DNA from: Taishania sp.
GTDB taxonomy: Bacteria; Bacteroidota; Bacteroidia; Flavobacteriales_D; Crocinitomicaceae
DNA: 64,000 nt
Reading direction: 5' to 3'
Assembly: GCA_030150045.1 (NCBI GenBank)
Contig: JASLGM010000045.1
Span: forward strand, 37,068 to 101,067
In this document: positions 50,840 to 61,034 of the stretch, piece by piece
Layout: every line of letters starts with the position of its first letter
Numbering within the stretch: position 1 is the first letter of the stretch
The notes under the pieces: generated by a model
Database searches by the model: none
Seen by the model: the letters and a program-made list of their open reading frames with translations, nothing else
What the model was told of the DNA's origin: nothing
Made by a program: the position numbers and the translations under genes

Positions 50840-53800
50840 TTACCTAACCATAATTTTTAATGTGTGTGTACGGTTGTTGTTTGTTACTTGTAAGAAGTAA
50901 ACTCCCGTTTCGTATTTTTCTAAATTTAATGTTGTTTCAGAGTTGAAAACATGATTCGAAAGCATCATCTTTCCGTGCATGTCAGTTAAATTGATTGTAG
51001 ATTCATCTGCATTTTCTAAAGTGACAGTTACACGACCTTGTGTAGGATTCGGGAATACAGAAAGACCTTCAATTTCAGAAACCTCATCAATTGCTAACAT
51101 TTTGTCAATGGTAATGTTTTGTGACAATTGGAATGTATTACAATCATTTTTCAAAGTTGCGGTAACCGTAAATGTTCCTTTTGCATCAAAAACGTGAGAG
51201 ATAGATGCAGGTCCGTCCAATACTGAGTGACCATCTCCAAAGTTCCAATCTACGCTTGTAGTGTTGCTTACTCCAGTCAATGTAAAGAATCCGTTTTCAA
51301 AAGAAACTTGTGGTAAAATTGCTGTTGCTGTTGGATTGGCTAACATTCCAATTTGAATGATTCCAGATCCTGAACAATGTGTGTTTGGATTAGTTACGTG
51401 AACCATGTAGCTTCCAGGGCTTGTAACTTCTAAAGTACGCATTGTATTTCCAGAACCGCTCCATAAGTAATTACCATCTGGGTATCCTGCGTCAAGTAGG
51501 ATAGAAGCTCCTTGACAAATAACCGTATCACGACCAAGATTGATGATTGGATTATCGTTCAAGATTTCAATTTCATGAATCATTTTATTGCATCCTGTTT
51601 CAGATTTTGCCATCCAAACATTGTATATTCCTGGTTCTAAATCATTGAAAATTTTACTAGACTGCCAAGTTGTTGGTGCGTTTGTTGGATCTTGGTTAAT
51701 TCCATAGAAAAGGTTTTCAGTTGAGATGGTTAAGTTAGAAATGGCTTGGCGCATGGCGTCTCCACCTGTTTGCGCAGCAAAACTATGTTTCCAACTACTT
51801 GTATTTTCAGTGTTGTAAGCGGCAGGTAATGCTACTTGATTAAAAATCACTACACCATTTAAAGTAAGTGTAAGGCGTCCGTTTTTCACATTAATGTTTA
51901 CAGGTACATCGGATTGATTTTTCCAAGAAATGTTTGAGGTATGAGCTACAGTTGTTCCTTCAGTTGGTGTTGGAGCTGTTGACATACTCGATCTTCCGTA
52001 GATAATATAAATTCCTCTTGCATTAGATCCATTGTCCGCCGCGTCAAAGCTAATGCGAAGTTTACTCCCTGAACCATTGTGTTTTAAATCTCCATACCCA
52101 TTTACGTCATTTCCAAAAGAATATGAGATTCCGTCAGCACCACCAGTATTGTATGTGTTAATTACTTGGTCAGCAGTCATTAAAAAGTTTACCTCAAAAT
52201 CTTTACTAGTAGATGCGGTTACTATTGCCGTACCATTTTTGGAGGTTGCTGATGGAGTTAATACCAATCTATCGTTTGCGTATAATGCAGAACCACTAAT
52301 AACGACTTCAGGAGAAGTAGTAATTAAATTGTTTGTAAAAATCTGACGTAATTCCTGTTGGCCAATTACATTACTTAGTGCTATGGATCCACCTAAGTTA
52401 ATACAGTCGTAATTTGTAATTGCAGCATCTGCATTGAAACCTATTGTTATTGCTAAAGAGGTTTTTAATGAATTTGTTGTTGCACACTGACTTGAACGAG
52501 CTTTGAAACCATAGTTATAGATAGAATCTGTTGGAGGGGTAAATGTATATGTGTTACTTGTTGACCAATCTTGTAGTACAGTGTTGTCTGAATTCAAAAA
52601 TTGAAACTCCCAGTTAGCATTATTCGTTAGTATGGTATTCGTAGGAGTCGTTGCTTGAATCGATACAGGAGTTCCAGAGGTACAGTTTTCTGTTGGATTA
52701 AGTGTGTATGGAAGTGTCATCGTTGAGATAAGAGACAAATTAACTTGTGTAGAGTCTTTACAACCATTTGCCGAAGTTCCAACTACTTTGTAGTTCGTGT
52801 TATTAGTGATACTCGCATTTACAAAAGGTAAATTGGTAGTATTTAACCCAACTGAAGGCGACCAAGCGTATGTTGCTGCTCCATCTGCAATTAAACCAAT
52901 AGACTCTCCGTCACATAAGGAAACATTAGAGAAATTCACTGTCAAAGAAGGGGTTGGATTAACGGTAAGGGCAACTTCATCTGCAATGTCAAATTCTGAA
53001 GAAGCTGTACATATTACTTTAACACGGAAAACCCCACTTTCAGTTAGATTGGTTGTAGTATAAGTCGGAGATGTTGTTGTTGCTAAGTCCGTCCAGTTGG
53101 CACCATCTTGTTTTTGCCAAACATATTGAAATCCGGATTGGAACAATGATTGGTTGTATGAAAGAACTACATTCTTTCCTTCACAAATAGAAGTAGAAGA
53201 AATTTGTGTTGCACCATGAGTAGGTGTTCCGTTACACGCGGAGTTTGGACTATGAATAAATACTGCTTGAGCTGAGACATTTAGACGAGATGTAGCTGAT
53301 GGAGGCGTAGCGGGATTTGGCATATTCGCTCTAGAATCAGTAGAATAATATATACTTCTATTTGTTACTGTAGCACCATGTGATCTAAAAGTTGAAGTTG
53401 TATAACCATCTCCATTTTCTAACACACCTAAAACTATATTTCCTGTTCCATTATAAACGAAAGGTGTTGTTAAATTGATTTCAAACCATCCAGCTCCTGT
53501 TACAAATGGTGAAACATCACCTGAAAAGGTTTGTGTCATTTCTGAAGAGGGAATCCAGCTTGTCGAAGTATTAAACGTTGTTTGTGTTGTATTTCCCATG
53601 AAAATGGTCCATTGTTTATTTTCTGGACCCATTCCACTGACGTGATAGAAACGAACTTTTGTAATCAATGAAGAGGAGCCTAATACTGATGGATTTAATT
53701 CATTTGAGAAATAAAGCATCTGTGAATAGCTATAATTGTATAGACCATGAATGGGAAGCGTATTAGAATTGGCTGTTCCATTTTCCATTCTTGATTCAAG

Positions 53801-53881
53801 AACCTGCGCTGAAAGCGAGTGATTAAATAATAGCAACATGGCAAAAAGCATGAGCCAATTTTTGCGAAGTGAAATTTTCAT
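50840..53881 (-). CDS. Large T9SS-secreted protein with legume-lectin-like and PKD domains
   Basis: A 1013-residue protein. The signal peptide is MKISLRKNWLMLFAMLLLFNHSLSAQ; the ATG at 53879-53881 is preferred over one 14 codons upstream. Order: an N-terminal beta domain (LPIHGLYNYSYSQMLYFSNEL), Ig-like modules (about 220-480), an L-type lectin-like domain (DFEVNFLMTADQVINTYNTG, DGISYSFG, RLTLTLNGV, SWKHSFAAQTGG), an Ig-like module, a PKD domain (VDWNFGDGHSV...GTFTVTATL) and a type A sorting domain (LSVFPNPTQGRVTV...THTLKIMVR). Likely surface-bound and sugar-binding; ligand unknown. The gene upstream on the same strand is a TPR-HTH regulator. Confidence 0.88.
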   Translation of the reverse strand: MKISLRKNWLMLFAMLLLFNHSLSAQVLESRMENGTANSNTLPIHGLYNYSYSQMLYFSNELNPSVLGSSSLITKVRFYHVSGMGPENKQWTIFMGNTTQTTFNTSTSWIPSSEMTQTFSGDVSPFVTGAGWFEINLTTPFVYNGTGNIVLGVLENGDGYTTSTFRSHGATVTNRSIYYSTDSRANMPNPATPPSATSRLNVSAQAVFIHSPNSACNGTPTHGATQISSTSICEGKNVVLSYNQSLFQSGFQYVWQKQDGANWTDLATTTSPTYTTTNLTESGVFRVKVICTASSEFDIADEVALTVNPTPSLTVNFSNVSLCDGESIGLIADGAATYAWSPSVGLNTTNLPFVNASITNNTNYKVVGTSANGCKDSTQVNLSLISTMTLPYTLNPTENCTSGTPVSIQATTPTNTILTNNANWEFQFLNSDNTVLQDWSTSNTYTFTPPTDSIYNYGFKARSSQCATTNSLKTSLAITIGFNADAAITNYDCINLGGSIALSNVIGQQELRQIFTNNLITTSPEVVISGSALYANDRLVLTPSATSKNGTAIVTASTSKDFEVNFLMTADQVINTYNTGGADGISYSFGNDVNGYGDLKHNGSGSKLRISFDAADNGSNARGIYIIYGRSSMSTAPTPTEGTTVAHTSNISWKNQSDVPVNINVKNGRLTLTLNGVVIFNQVALPAAYNTENTSSWKHSFAAQTGGDAMRQAISNLTISTENLFYGINQDPTNAPTTWQSSKIFNDLEPGIYNVWMAKSETGCNKMIHEIEILNDNPIINLGRDTVICQGASILLDAGYPDGNYLWSGSGNTMRTLEVTSPGSYMVHVTNPNTHCSGSGIIQIGMLANPTATAILPQVSFENGFFTLTGVSNTTSVDWNFGDGHSVLDGPASISHVFDAKGTFTVTATLKNDCNTFQLSQNITIDKMLAIDEVSEIEGLSVFPNPTQGRVTVTLENADESTINLTDMHGKMMLSNHVFNSETTLNLEKYETGVYFLQVTNNNRTHTLKIMVR

Positions 53882-53992
53882 TAAGTGTAGTTTTATTATA
53901 TACACGAAACTAAAAAAAGGCAAGCGTTTTTATGGAAATAACACGGGACAAACAGCGGACAAACAGTATTATTTCTGTTATGTGCCTGTTTA

Positions 53993-55615
53993 TTAAATGT
54001 TTTGAATATATTCTGTTAGTGCTTCTGTACTTTCTAATTGTAATTTTTTTCGTAGTCTTAAATTTGTTTTTCGTACCGAATCATTTGATATTCCAAGTGC
54101 ACGGGACATTTCCATATTGGTGAAATTCAGCTTAATCAATGTAGCTAATCTAAGTTCGGCATTTGAGATTTCAGGGAAAGATTTGGAGAGTTCCGTAGTG
54201 AAATTAGGATGTAATTTATCAAACAAACGTTTATAATCAATTAAATCTTCATCCGTTAATAAACGGAAAGATTGTAAAGTTTCAAGTAATTTTTCTTTTT
54301 CAGAGGGTAGATTATTTACTTCTAAAATTTCTTTACTTAAATGATCAATCATTTCATTCTTTTCACGAACTAATTTAAGGACTCTTTTGAGTTCTTCTTT
54401 GTTATTTTTTAAATTCTCATCTATACGTTGATTTTTTAAATTTAAGATCTCTATTTCCCTTTTTTTGCGTTTGTTAATTTGATAGAATAGAATTGTAAGA
54501 AACAGAATGAGTATAACAGCAAGGACAATAAAAGAAAGCAAACGGTTCGCCAATTGTTGTTTCTTGATTTCTAAAATTATGCGCTCTGCTTGCGATTTTT
54601 GTAAATTAGATTGTAATAGACGTTGCTTATATTTTTCTAATTCAATTTTATTCTTCCCAGGTTGGGCATATTTTGTCATTTCTTTGTAGGACAAGAATGC
54701 TTGAGAAAGATTCCCTTTTTTTTCATAGTACTTTGATTCTATTCCAAAGTAACTAGCATTGAAATCATTCGTATTTAGTATTTTTCTCAAACTGTCACAA
54801 AAACAGAGGTGATGTTCTACGAGCAAATAATCTTTTCTATTAAGATAAATTTTCAGTAATTCTATACTTGCTGAAAATGAACTTTCGTATTCTGAGTTTT
54901 TTCTACTTTCTAACCAATCTTTACCGTAGTATTCTATTGCTTTTGCCGTGTCTTTTTTTTGTAGGTATAGAAAACCAAGATTCCCCCAAATGATTGGTTC
55001 CCAAATTTTATCTCCGCTTTCTTGACATAAATGGAGCGCTTTTTTGTAATAGAAAAAAGAAGAGTCAACTTGCGAGTTTGAATGAATAAAACCCAATGAG
55101 TTAAGAGAGTTTATTCGTTGTAAAGAAGATTGTAAAGGGCAATTTAATGATTTAAAATAGTACTCTTTTCCAATTTCATAATAATTCATTCTTAAGTTTA
55201 TTTTTCCTAAATCAGCAAAAAGAGCCGCAGCAAAAGTCATTTTTTTGTAATCGATTTTATCTAATAACTGTTCACTTTTTTGGAATAATTGGATGGCATC
55301 AATGTATTTTCCCTCATTGTCAAATCGTTTAGCAACTAAATAGTAGAAGTTTGAAAGTTTGTCCTGTTTTGATTTTTGATCTAAAGAAGCAATCGTTTGA
55401 TGTAGAAAAGATTGATAAACAGTAGCATTAGAAAAATGCTCGAGCGTTAAATCTTCAAATTGACGAAGGGTTTCAACTTTTACGGTAATTAGTTTATTCC
55501 CATTTGATAAAAGGTGTATTGCTGACTTTATTTCTTTATCTAATGCATCTTTTTGAGCAAAGGGCAACAATGGAAATATACAAAAAACAAAAAACAAGTA
55601 TGTAGTCGACTTCAT
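53993..55615 (-). CDS. TPR-HTH transcriptional regulator (membrane-anchored)
   Basis: A 540-residue protein. Signal-like segment MKSTTYLFFVFCIFPLLPFAQ, TPR units (about 90-330: AIQLFQKSEQLLDK, EYYFKSLN, FFYYKKALHLC, AIEYYGKDW), one TM (LLSFIVLAVILILFLTILFYQI, about 365-385), a coiled coil (about 390-440) and a C-terminal LuxR/GerE-like helix-turn-helix (NAELRLATLIKLNFTNMEMSRALGISNDSVRKTNLRLRKKL). This Bacteroidota design senses in the periplasm and binds DNA in the cytoplasm. ATG at 55613-55615, not the upstream TTG. It sits 111 bp before the big T9SS gene, its probable target. Confidence 0.87.
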   Translation of the reverse strand: MKSTTYLFFVFCIFPLLPFAQKDALDKEIKSAIHLLSNGNKLITVKVETLRQFEDLTLEHFSNATVYQSFLHQTIASLDQKSKQDKLSNFYYLVAKRFDNEGKYIDAIQLFQKSEQLLDKIDYKKMTFAAALFADLGKINLRMNYYEIGKEYYFKSLNCPLQSSLQRINSLNSLGFIHSNSQVDSSFFYYKKALHLCQESGDKIWEPIIWGNLGFLYLQKKDTAKAIEYYGKDWLESRKNSEYESSFSASIELLKIYLNRKDYLLVEHHLCFCDSLRKILNTNDFNASYFGIESKYYEKKGNLSQAFLSYKEMTKYAQPGKNKIELEKYKQRLLQSNLQKSQAERIILEIKKQQLANRLLSFIVLAVILILFLTILFYQINKRKKREIEILNLKNQRIDENLKNNKEELKRVLKLVREKNEMIDHLSKEILEVNNLPSEKEKLLETLQSFRLLTDEDLIDYKRLFDKLHPNFTTELSKSFPEISNAELRLATLIKLNFTNMEMSRALGISNDSVRKTNLRLRKKLQLESTEALTEYIQNI

Positions 55616-55807
55616 TCGATTGATTTTCAAAATAGTAATGTTTTCGTAGTAGCCAACGCAAGAGTCAATTCGTGTGTTTGAAGAAAAGACGTAAGTAGAA
55701 GGTGAAAAGTTAAGTAAATATCAATAAAAAATTAAAAATAGATAAAATGACACACATTACAAGGATTAGATGTATTTTGGGTAACCATTAATGCTTACAT
55801 TATATCT

Positions 55808-57019
55808 ATGAATTACCATTTCTTTTATCTCGCTTATTGTCGAACTGTACAGGCTATTTTTAGAATAGCGATGCCTTTACTTCCTTGGCGTAAACCAGAA
55901 GTTATTGAAGGACCAAATAGTGTATTACGTGTTTCAGAAATTTTACAAAAAGAAGATAAAAAAAGTGTGTTAATTGTTACAGATGAATTGTTAAGTAATC
56001 TTGGATTATTAAATACACTAATAGAAGATCTAACAGGAAAAGGAATAAATGTTGTGCTGTATAACAAAACGGTTCCGAATCCATCAATTGAAAATATAGA
56101 AGAAGGATTAATCTTATATCAGGAAAATAAGTGTCAAGCAATAATTGCTTTTGGAGGTGGTTCTCCAATGGATTGTGCCAAAGTAATCGGAGCGCGTGTT
56201 GTTCGCCCTAATAAGAGTGTTCAACAATTAAAAGGTCAATTAAAAGTAAGAAAAAAAACACCTCTTTTTTTCGCTATTCCCACCACAGCAGGTACTGGCA
56301 GTGAAGTAACCTTAGCTGCGGTCATTTCAAACAAGAAGACTTTAGAAAAATATGCAATTAATGACACTGTTTTGATTCCAAATTACGCGGTATTAGATCC
56401 ATTATTAACGATAGGTTTGCCTCCATTTGTAACCAGTACCACTGGAATGGATGTATTGACCCATGCAGTAGAAGCATACATTGGAAATAGTAATACTCGA
56501 GAAACCGAGAAAGCTGCTATAGAAGCGATTAAATTAGTAAATGAAAATCTGTTAACTGCTTTTGAAAACCCAAGTGACGTTCAAGCTAGGGCGAAAATGC
56601 AACGAGCCGCTTATTTAGGTGGTGTTGCATTTACACGAGCGTATGTTGGGAATGTACATGCTGTTGCACATACTTTAGGGGGCTTTTATGGTGTACCTCA
56701 TGGATTAGCAAATGCTGTATTGTTACCGCCAATATTAAAATTGTACGGAAAAAAAGCGTCAGTCAAGTTAGCTCAACTTTCAGATCATCTCCAATTGACC
56801 AATAATCAATCATCAACGGAAGAGAGAGCCAATGCTTTTATTTCATTTGTTATTTCATTGAATGAAAAAATGGGGATCCCGTCTAGAATTAGAGAAATTA
56901 AAGAATCTGATATTCCTAACATGGCAAAAAATGCATGTAAAGAAGCGAATCCTTTATATCCTGTTCCAGTTATTTTTACACAAAAAGAAATGGAACAAGT
57001 GTACCATTTAGTAAAATAA
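55808..57019 (+). CDS. Iron-containing alcohol dehydrogenase
   Basis: A 403-residue group III ADH (Fe-ADH). NAD(P)-binding GGGSPMDCAKVIGA (near 116) and PTTAGTGSE; metal ligands in TGMDVLTHAVEAYI (Asp, His) and VAHTLGGFYGVPHGLAN (two His). It interconverts alcohols and aldehydes, substrate unclear. The N-terminal FRIAMPLLPWRKPEVIEG resembles lactaldehyde/1,3-propanediol/butanol-type members. It ends 1 bp from the stop of the convergent cardiolipin synthase gene. Confidence 0.9.
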   Translation: MNYHFFYLAYCRTVQAIFRIAMPLLPWRKPEVIEGPNSVLRVSEILQKEDKKSVLIVTDELLSNLGLLNTLIEDLTGKGINVVLYNKTVPNPSIENIEEGLILYQENKCQAIIAFGGGSPMDCAKVIGARVVRPNKSVQQLKGQLKVRKKTPLFFAIPTTAGTGSEVTLAAVISNKKTLEKYAINDTVLIPNYAVLDPLLTIGLPPFVTSTTGMDVLTHAVEAYIGNSNTRETEKAAIEAIKLVNENLLTAFENPSDVQARAKMQRAAYLGGVAFTRAYVGNVHAVAHTLGGFYGVPHGLANAVLLPPILKLYGKKASVKLAQLSDHLQLTNNQSSTEERANAFISFVISLNEKMGIPSRIREIKESDIPNMAKNACKEANPLYPVPVIFTQKEMEQVYHLVK

Positions 57020-57020
57020 C

Positions 57021-58472
57021 TTACAAAAGTGGTGAAACCAAGCGAATTAGTTTTTCTGTAAACAAGACAAGCTTAGGACGGTTAACCCAAGCTAGGTAAT
57101 CTATCTGAGATGAGTCTTTTAGATCCATTTCAAAACATGATGCTAATTGTTCAGCGACTTTTTTGTCGTAGATCATTGCGTTTACTTCAAAATTCAAATC
57201 GAAACTTCTGTAATCAAGATTTGCAGACCCAACAATAGCGATTGTTTTATCTATTACAATTGTTTTAGCATGGACAAAACCTTTTTGATAGAGATAAATC
57301 TCAACACCTGCCGATAGCAGATCCTTGAAATAAGAACGTGACGCTGCATTTACAAAATAAGAGTCCGAGATTCCTGGTACAAGAAGTTTTACACGTACGC
57401 CTGAAAGAGCAGCCATAATCAAAGCATCTTGAATAGATTCACCAGGAATATAATAAGGTGTAGTTAATAAAACTTCATCTTTTGCTAAAGAAATAGCTTT
57501 TACAATAGAGTAATAGATTGATGGACGATCTGAATCAGGACCACTAGATACAATTTGTACCATTTGATCCTTCCCTTTAGAATAATCAAGGTGTAAAGGA
57601 AAATAGTGTTCGGTTATCTCTAATTCTTCACCTGAACAAAAATTCCAATCACCAATAAAAATATGTTGTAAAACCGCACTTGCAGGACCTTCTATTTTTA
57701 AATGCGTATCTCTCCAAAAATAGGCGTTGGATGGATAAGTGTTTACATATTTGTTACTCACATTAATTCCCCCTACAAAAGAGGTGTGGCCATCAATGAT
57801 AATCATCTTTCGGTGATTGCGATAATTTATCCGATTCGCAAAAAATAACAAACTAATTTGATAAAAAGGAAAGGTTTTTACACCATTTTCTTGTAAACGT
57901 TTTACCAGTTTTTTCCGAATAGAAGAAGAGCCAAAATCATCATAGATAAAACGGACCTCGATACCTTCCTTTGCCTTTTCAATTAATATTTGTTCAATTG
58001 CTTGTCCAGTCTCATCGTCCTCATATATATAATACTCAATATGAATATGACTTTTTGCAGCTCGTAATGCTTCTAAAACTACAGGGAATTTCTCTTCACC
58101 ATTTAATAGAACTTCAATAGAGTTATTCCTAGTAATTGGAGTCATATCAGCATTAAAGATCATCTTTACCAATGGTAAATAACGTGAATCGTGATTGATT
58201 TCTCGGACAGTGGTATTTTGGTATTCTGCTACTTGTTGAATAAACAGCTTCTCTAATTCTTTATCAGATATGATTTTCTTAGAATAGAGTTTGTTTTTTC
58301 TGTAATTAACTCCAACAGAAAAATAGATGATTATTCCAACAATGGGGACAAAAACAACCAAAAGTAAATAAGCTAAAGTTTTTGTAACTGTTTTTGTATC
58401 GTAAATAATACGCAAGCATACCAATAAGCACCCTAACCAATAGAAAATGTTTAACAATAGAAACCAATCCAT
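57021..58472 (-). CDS. cls: Cardiolipin synthase (PLD superfamily)
   Basis: A 483-residue membrane enzyme that condenses two phosphatidylglycerols to cardiolipin. Two N-terminal TM segments (about 4-22 and 32-52), then two HKD motifs: HRKMIIIDGHTSFVGG (first, near 220) and HAKTIVIDKTIAIVGSANLDYRSF (second, near 400), each with the following G-G or G-S. Length matches ClsA-type (about 480-490). Tail to tail with the ADH gene. Confidence 0.93.
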   Translation of the reverse strand: MDWFLLLNIFYWLGCLLVCLRIIYDTKTVTKTLAYLLLVVFVPIVGIIIYFSVGVNYRKNKLYSKKIISDKELEKLFIQQVAEYQNTTVREINHDSRYLPLVKMIFNADMTPITRNNSIEVLLNGEEKFPVVLEALRAAKSHIHIEYYIYEDDETGQAIEQILIEKAKEGIEVRFIYDDFGSSSIRKKLVKRLQENGVKTFPFYQISLLFFANRINYRNHRKMIIIDGHTSFVGGINVSNKYVNTYPSNAYFWRDTHLKIEGPASAVLQHIFIGDWNFCSGEELEITEHYFPLHLDYSKGKDQMVQIVSSGPDSDRPSIYYSIVKAISLAKDEVLLTTPYYIPGESIQDALIMAALSGVRVKLLVPGISDSYFVNAASRSYFKDLLSAGVEIYLYQKGFVHAKTIVIDKTIAIVGSANLDYRSFDLNFEVNAMIYDKKVAEQLASCFEMDLKDSSQIDYLAWVNRPKLVLFTEKLIRLVSPLL

Positions 58473-58728
58473 ATTGTGAAAATGTGTTTGTGAGAAGATA
58501 AATGTAGTGTAATAATAGCGACTTTTGAAACAAATTATTTTGTATGTTTTATATAAACATAATAAATGGTTTTGACTAAAAGATATTCTACCTTAAATTT
58601 TATCAAAACTCCTTATATATTGTCGGATTGACGGTTTTAGTCTGCTAAATATTTCTTTTTCGGTTAGTTACATATTGTTAATTTTCCCTTAAAACATGTT
58701 TTTTTTTAACAAATGTTCAAGATTTGTC

Positions 58729-58736
58729 TAATTTTG
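58729..58736 (+). promoter_or_regulatory. Putative -7 element of the 58.8-kb T9SS gene
   Basis: TAATTTTG fits TAnnTTTG and lies 52 bp before the ATG; the upstream part of the 58473-58788 gap is a T-rich tract with no clear -33. Confidence 0.4.
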
Positions 58737-58788
58737 CAAACTCTTTTCAAAGTAAGGGAAACAAATTATCACTTTTATTACACTATTT

Positions 58789-60492
58789 ATGATTGAAAAA
58801 GCTTGGCAATTCTTAGCGTTATTTTTTCTTGTATTTTTAATATCTTTCAATAGCTTTTCACAAGCCTCTACGGTTAGAGATACATCCGTTTTTGGGCAGA
58901 ACCTCTGGTATGTTTATGCATATAACGCCCCAGTTTCAAGTTACGATCCTCCAACTACAGGAATGAAGTATTTGAGACTAGACCCAACAATCGTTAAATA
59001 TGCTGGTATGTATGAGCATCAAACATTTAACATTAATACGAGGGAAAAATGGCCAGAATTAAAGTCGCCTTCACATGCACCAGGATATGTAGGAAATGTT
59101 GTATCTGACGATAATCATGTTTATGTTTACAAAAGAGAAGGATTCCCGTGTGGTACGTACAAAATAGGAACCTTTAAGCACGATGACCCCGTTCGTATTA
59201 TTGTCGATAACGTGGTTAGATTTGAGTCAACAGCATGTTGTTCATCAAATCCAAATCTTACCCTTCAGCTTGATGGAAAAAGTAAAGTTGAAATACGAGT
59301 AGGAGATAATAAAGTACACAGTTATTTAGAAATAGATTTCATACCTCTGATCAATACATTAGCCAATCACCTCGATAACCGTACTTGCTATATAAAAGGA
59401 GGTTCAGGGTGGAATAATTTTACTCTAGCAGACGGGAAAACACTTGTTTCTATTGATCCTGGAGCATCTACATTAGGCAATGTATTAGCAACAACTTTTG
59501 TGAGTAATTACTCGATTTTAGTAGATGCATGTGCACCAATTTACGATCTTCAAACCGCAGTTATGGGTAGACGTTGGACCATAAATCCTACCATTCAGCC
59601 TGTAAATGATGTAAAAGTTAGATTGTATTTCAGTGAACAAGAATACAATTTACTTAAAACAAAGTCTTTAACAAGTTCCAATCCATTAGATCAGACTAAT
59701 AACATTGATGACTTGAAACTAAGTAAATATCATCATCCAATAAACACAGCAGTTAACGGAGACTTTAATGATAATTGTGCTAATATTCCTAGTGGCGACA
59801 TGACCATTTGGACTCAAAATAATCGAGGAAATATCAATAGTCTATTTACTGGGTTCAATGCAAATGGACGATTCGTAGAATTCACTGTTAATAATTTTTC
59901 TGAGTTTTGGTTACACGGAAGTATTAATGTAAGCCCTCTTTCTGTTGAATTGAAGACCTTCGATACCTATTGTGAACAAGGAAAAACAGTTGTAAATTGG
60001 AGTACACATTCAGAAAAAAACAACGCCTTTTTTACCATTGAAGAAAGTGTTGATGGAATTAATTGGACCGAGATTCAGCAACTTCAAGCTGCTGGAAATA
60101 CGCAAGTAGAAAACAATTACCAAATTACTTTATCGTCAAAGAGAAAAGCATATTACCGACTTGTACAAACCGATTTTGACGGGAAAAACACATCTTTTCA
60201 CCCCGTTCTCTTAAACTGTCACTCCGTATTTGAACCGAAAATGGAGGTTTTTCCAAATCCCAATAAAGGACAGTTTATACTGCAAATTTCATCTGATTTC
60301 CAACAAAAAGAGATGCAATTGAAATGTATTTCAATGGATGGAAAAACAGTATTTACCCAAGATGTTAATATTGATAAGGGAAACAACTCTATACCTTTTA
60401 ACAACTTGAATATATTGCCAGGAACTTACATCCTTCAACTTAATAGCAACCAATACAAATCGTTTTCCCCAATAAAACTAATCGTACATTAA
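58789..60492 (+). CDS. T9SS-secreted hypothetical protein
   Basis: A 567-residue protein with an N-terminal signal (MIEKAWQFLALFFLVFLISFNSFSQ), a central beta-rich region without a family I can name (a Cys pair in STACCSSNP, FGQNLWYVYAYN near the start suggestive of a PA14-like beta domain), then NVVWSTHSEKNNAFFTIEESVDGINW-type Ig-like module (in sequence VVNWSTHSEKNN) and a type A sorting domain MEVFPNPNKGQFIL...SPIKLIVH. Predicted surface or secreted; function unknown. Confidence 0.8.
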   Translation: MIEKAWQFLALFFLVFLISFNSFSQASTVRDTSVFGQNLWYVYAYNAPVSSYDPPTTGMKYLRLDPTIVKYAGMYEHQTFNINTREKWPELKSPSHAPGYVGNVVSDDNHVYVYKREGFPCGTYKIGTFKHDDPVRIIVDNVVRFESTACCSSNPNLTLQLDGKSKVEIRVGDNKVHSYLEIDFIPLINTLANHLDNRTCYIKGGSGWNNFTLADGKTLVSIDPGASTLGNVLATTFVSNYSILVDACAPIYDLQTAVMGRRWTINPTIQPVNDVKVRLYFSEQEYNLLKTKSLTSSNPLDQTNNIDDLKLSKYHHPINTAVNGDFNDNCANIPSGDMTIWTQNNRGNINSLFTGFNANGRFVEFTVNNFSEFWLHGSINVSPLSVELKTFDTYCEQGKTVVNWSTHSEKNNAFFTIEESVDGINWTEIQQLQAAGNTQVENNYQITLSSKRKAYYRLVQTDFDGKNTSFHPVLLNCHSVFEPKMEVFPNPNKGQFILQISSDFQQKEMQLKCISMDGKTVFTQDVNIDKGNNSIPFNNLNILPGTYILQLNSNQYKSFSPIKLIVH

Positions 60493-60579
60493 TACTAGAT
60501 GGATGAGGTTAATGACAAGCAAAATTCTAAGTTTTAAGAAGAATTAATTAAGAATAAAGCAACTCATCCATTTATTTTT

Positions 60580-60723
60580 GCAGCCATTTTGGTTTGCGTG
60601 CTAAAGGCAATTCCTACAACGTAAGTGCTGTACAACTAACAACGAGCTTCCTCTGGTCGCTGTTGTTAATTGACATTACTAACGTCGTATTTCATTGCGC
60701 TATCGCCCTCCAACCAGGCTGAG
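60580..60723 (+). repeat. F1 interspersed hairpin repeat, copy 7
   Basis: CAGCCATTTTGGTTTGCGTG start, CCAACCAGGCTGA end, core GAGCTTCCTCTGGTCGCT. The stem CAACTAACAAC / GTTGTTAATTG has one mismatch in 11 bp; arms GCAATTCCTACAACGT and ACGTCGTATTTCATTGC also pair. It is opposite in orientation to copy 8, 105 bp away. Confidence 0.82.
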
Positions 60724-60827
60724 AGATCTTTATTCTCCCTTTAATTATTAGCTGTAAATACAGATAATTCAGCTACCTATTTTTAGTTGTTATTTCGAAG
60801 TAGAAACAACATTTAAACATAGCATTT

Positions 60828-60972
60828 CAGCCCGGGAGGAGCGGTGATAGCTAAACGAACTTTAAAACCTGCAAACGCGTGTTTGCCACTGCGCCCAAAG
60901 GAAGCAAGGGGTAAGCCGCTAGTGAGCTGTTTTGAAGAAGTTTACTAAAGCGCGTATACCGAAATGGCTGCC
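60828..60972 (-). repeat. F1 interspersed hairpin repeat, copy 8
   Basis: CAGCCCGGGAGGAGCGG... to ...ATACCGAAATGGCTGCC on plus; core on the minus strand TTGCTTCCTTTGGGCGCA. It has two mismatches in the core stem. With copy 7 it makes an inverted pair spanning 60580-60972 that fills most of the 60493-61034 gap before the recombinase gene. Confidence 0.8.
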
Positions 60973-61034
60973 AGTTACCTAAAAAAAAATAAGGGAATAT
61001 AAAAAGGATTAAAGGAAATTTAGTGACTGATACA

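Noticed and set aside
715..60972. CRISPR array from the dispersed F1/F2 repeats
   Set aside because: Copies are kilobases apart, in both orientations and without uniform spacers; no cas genes are present.
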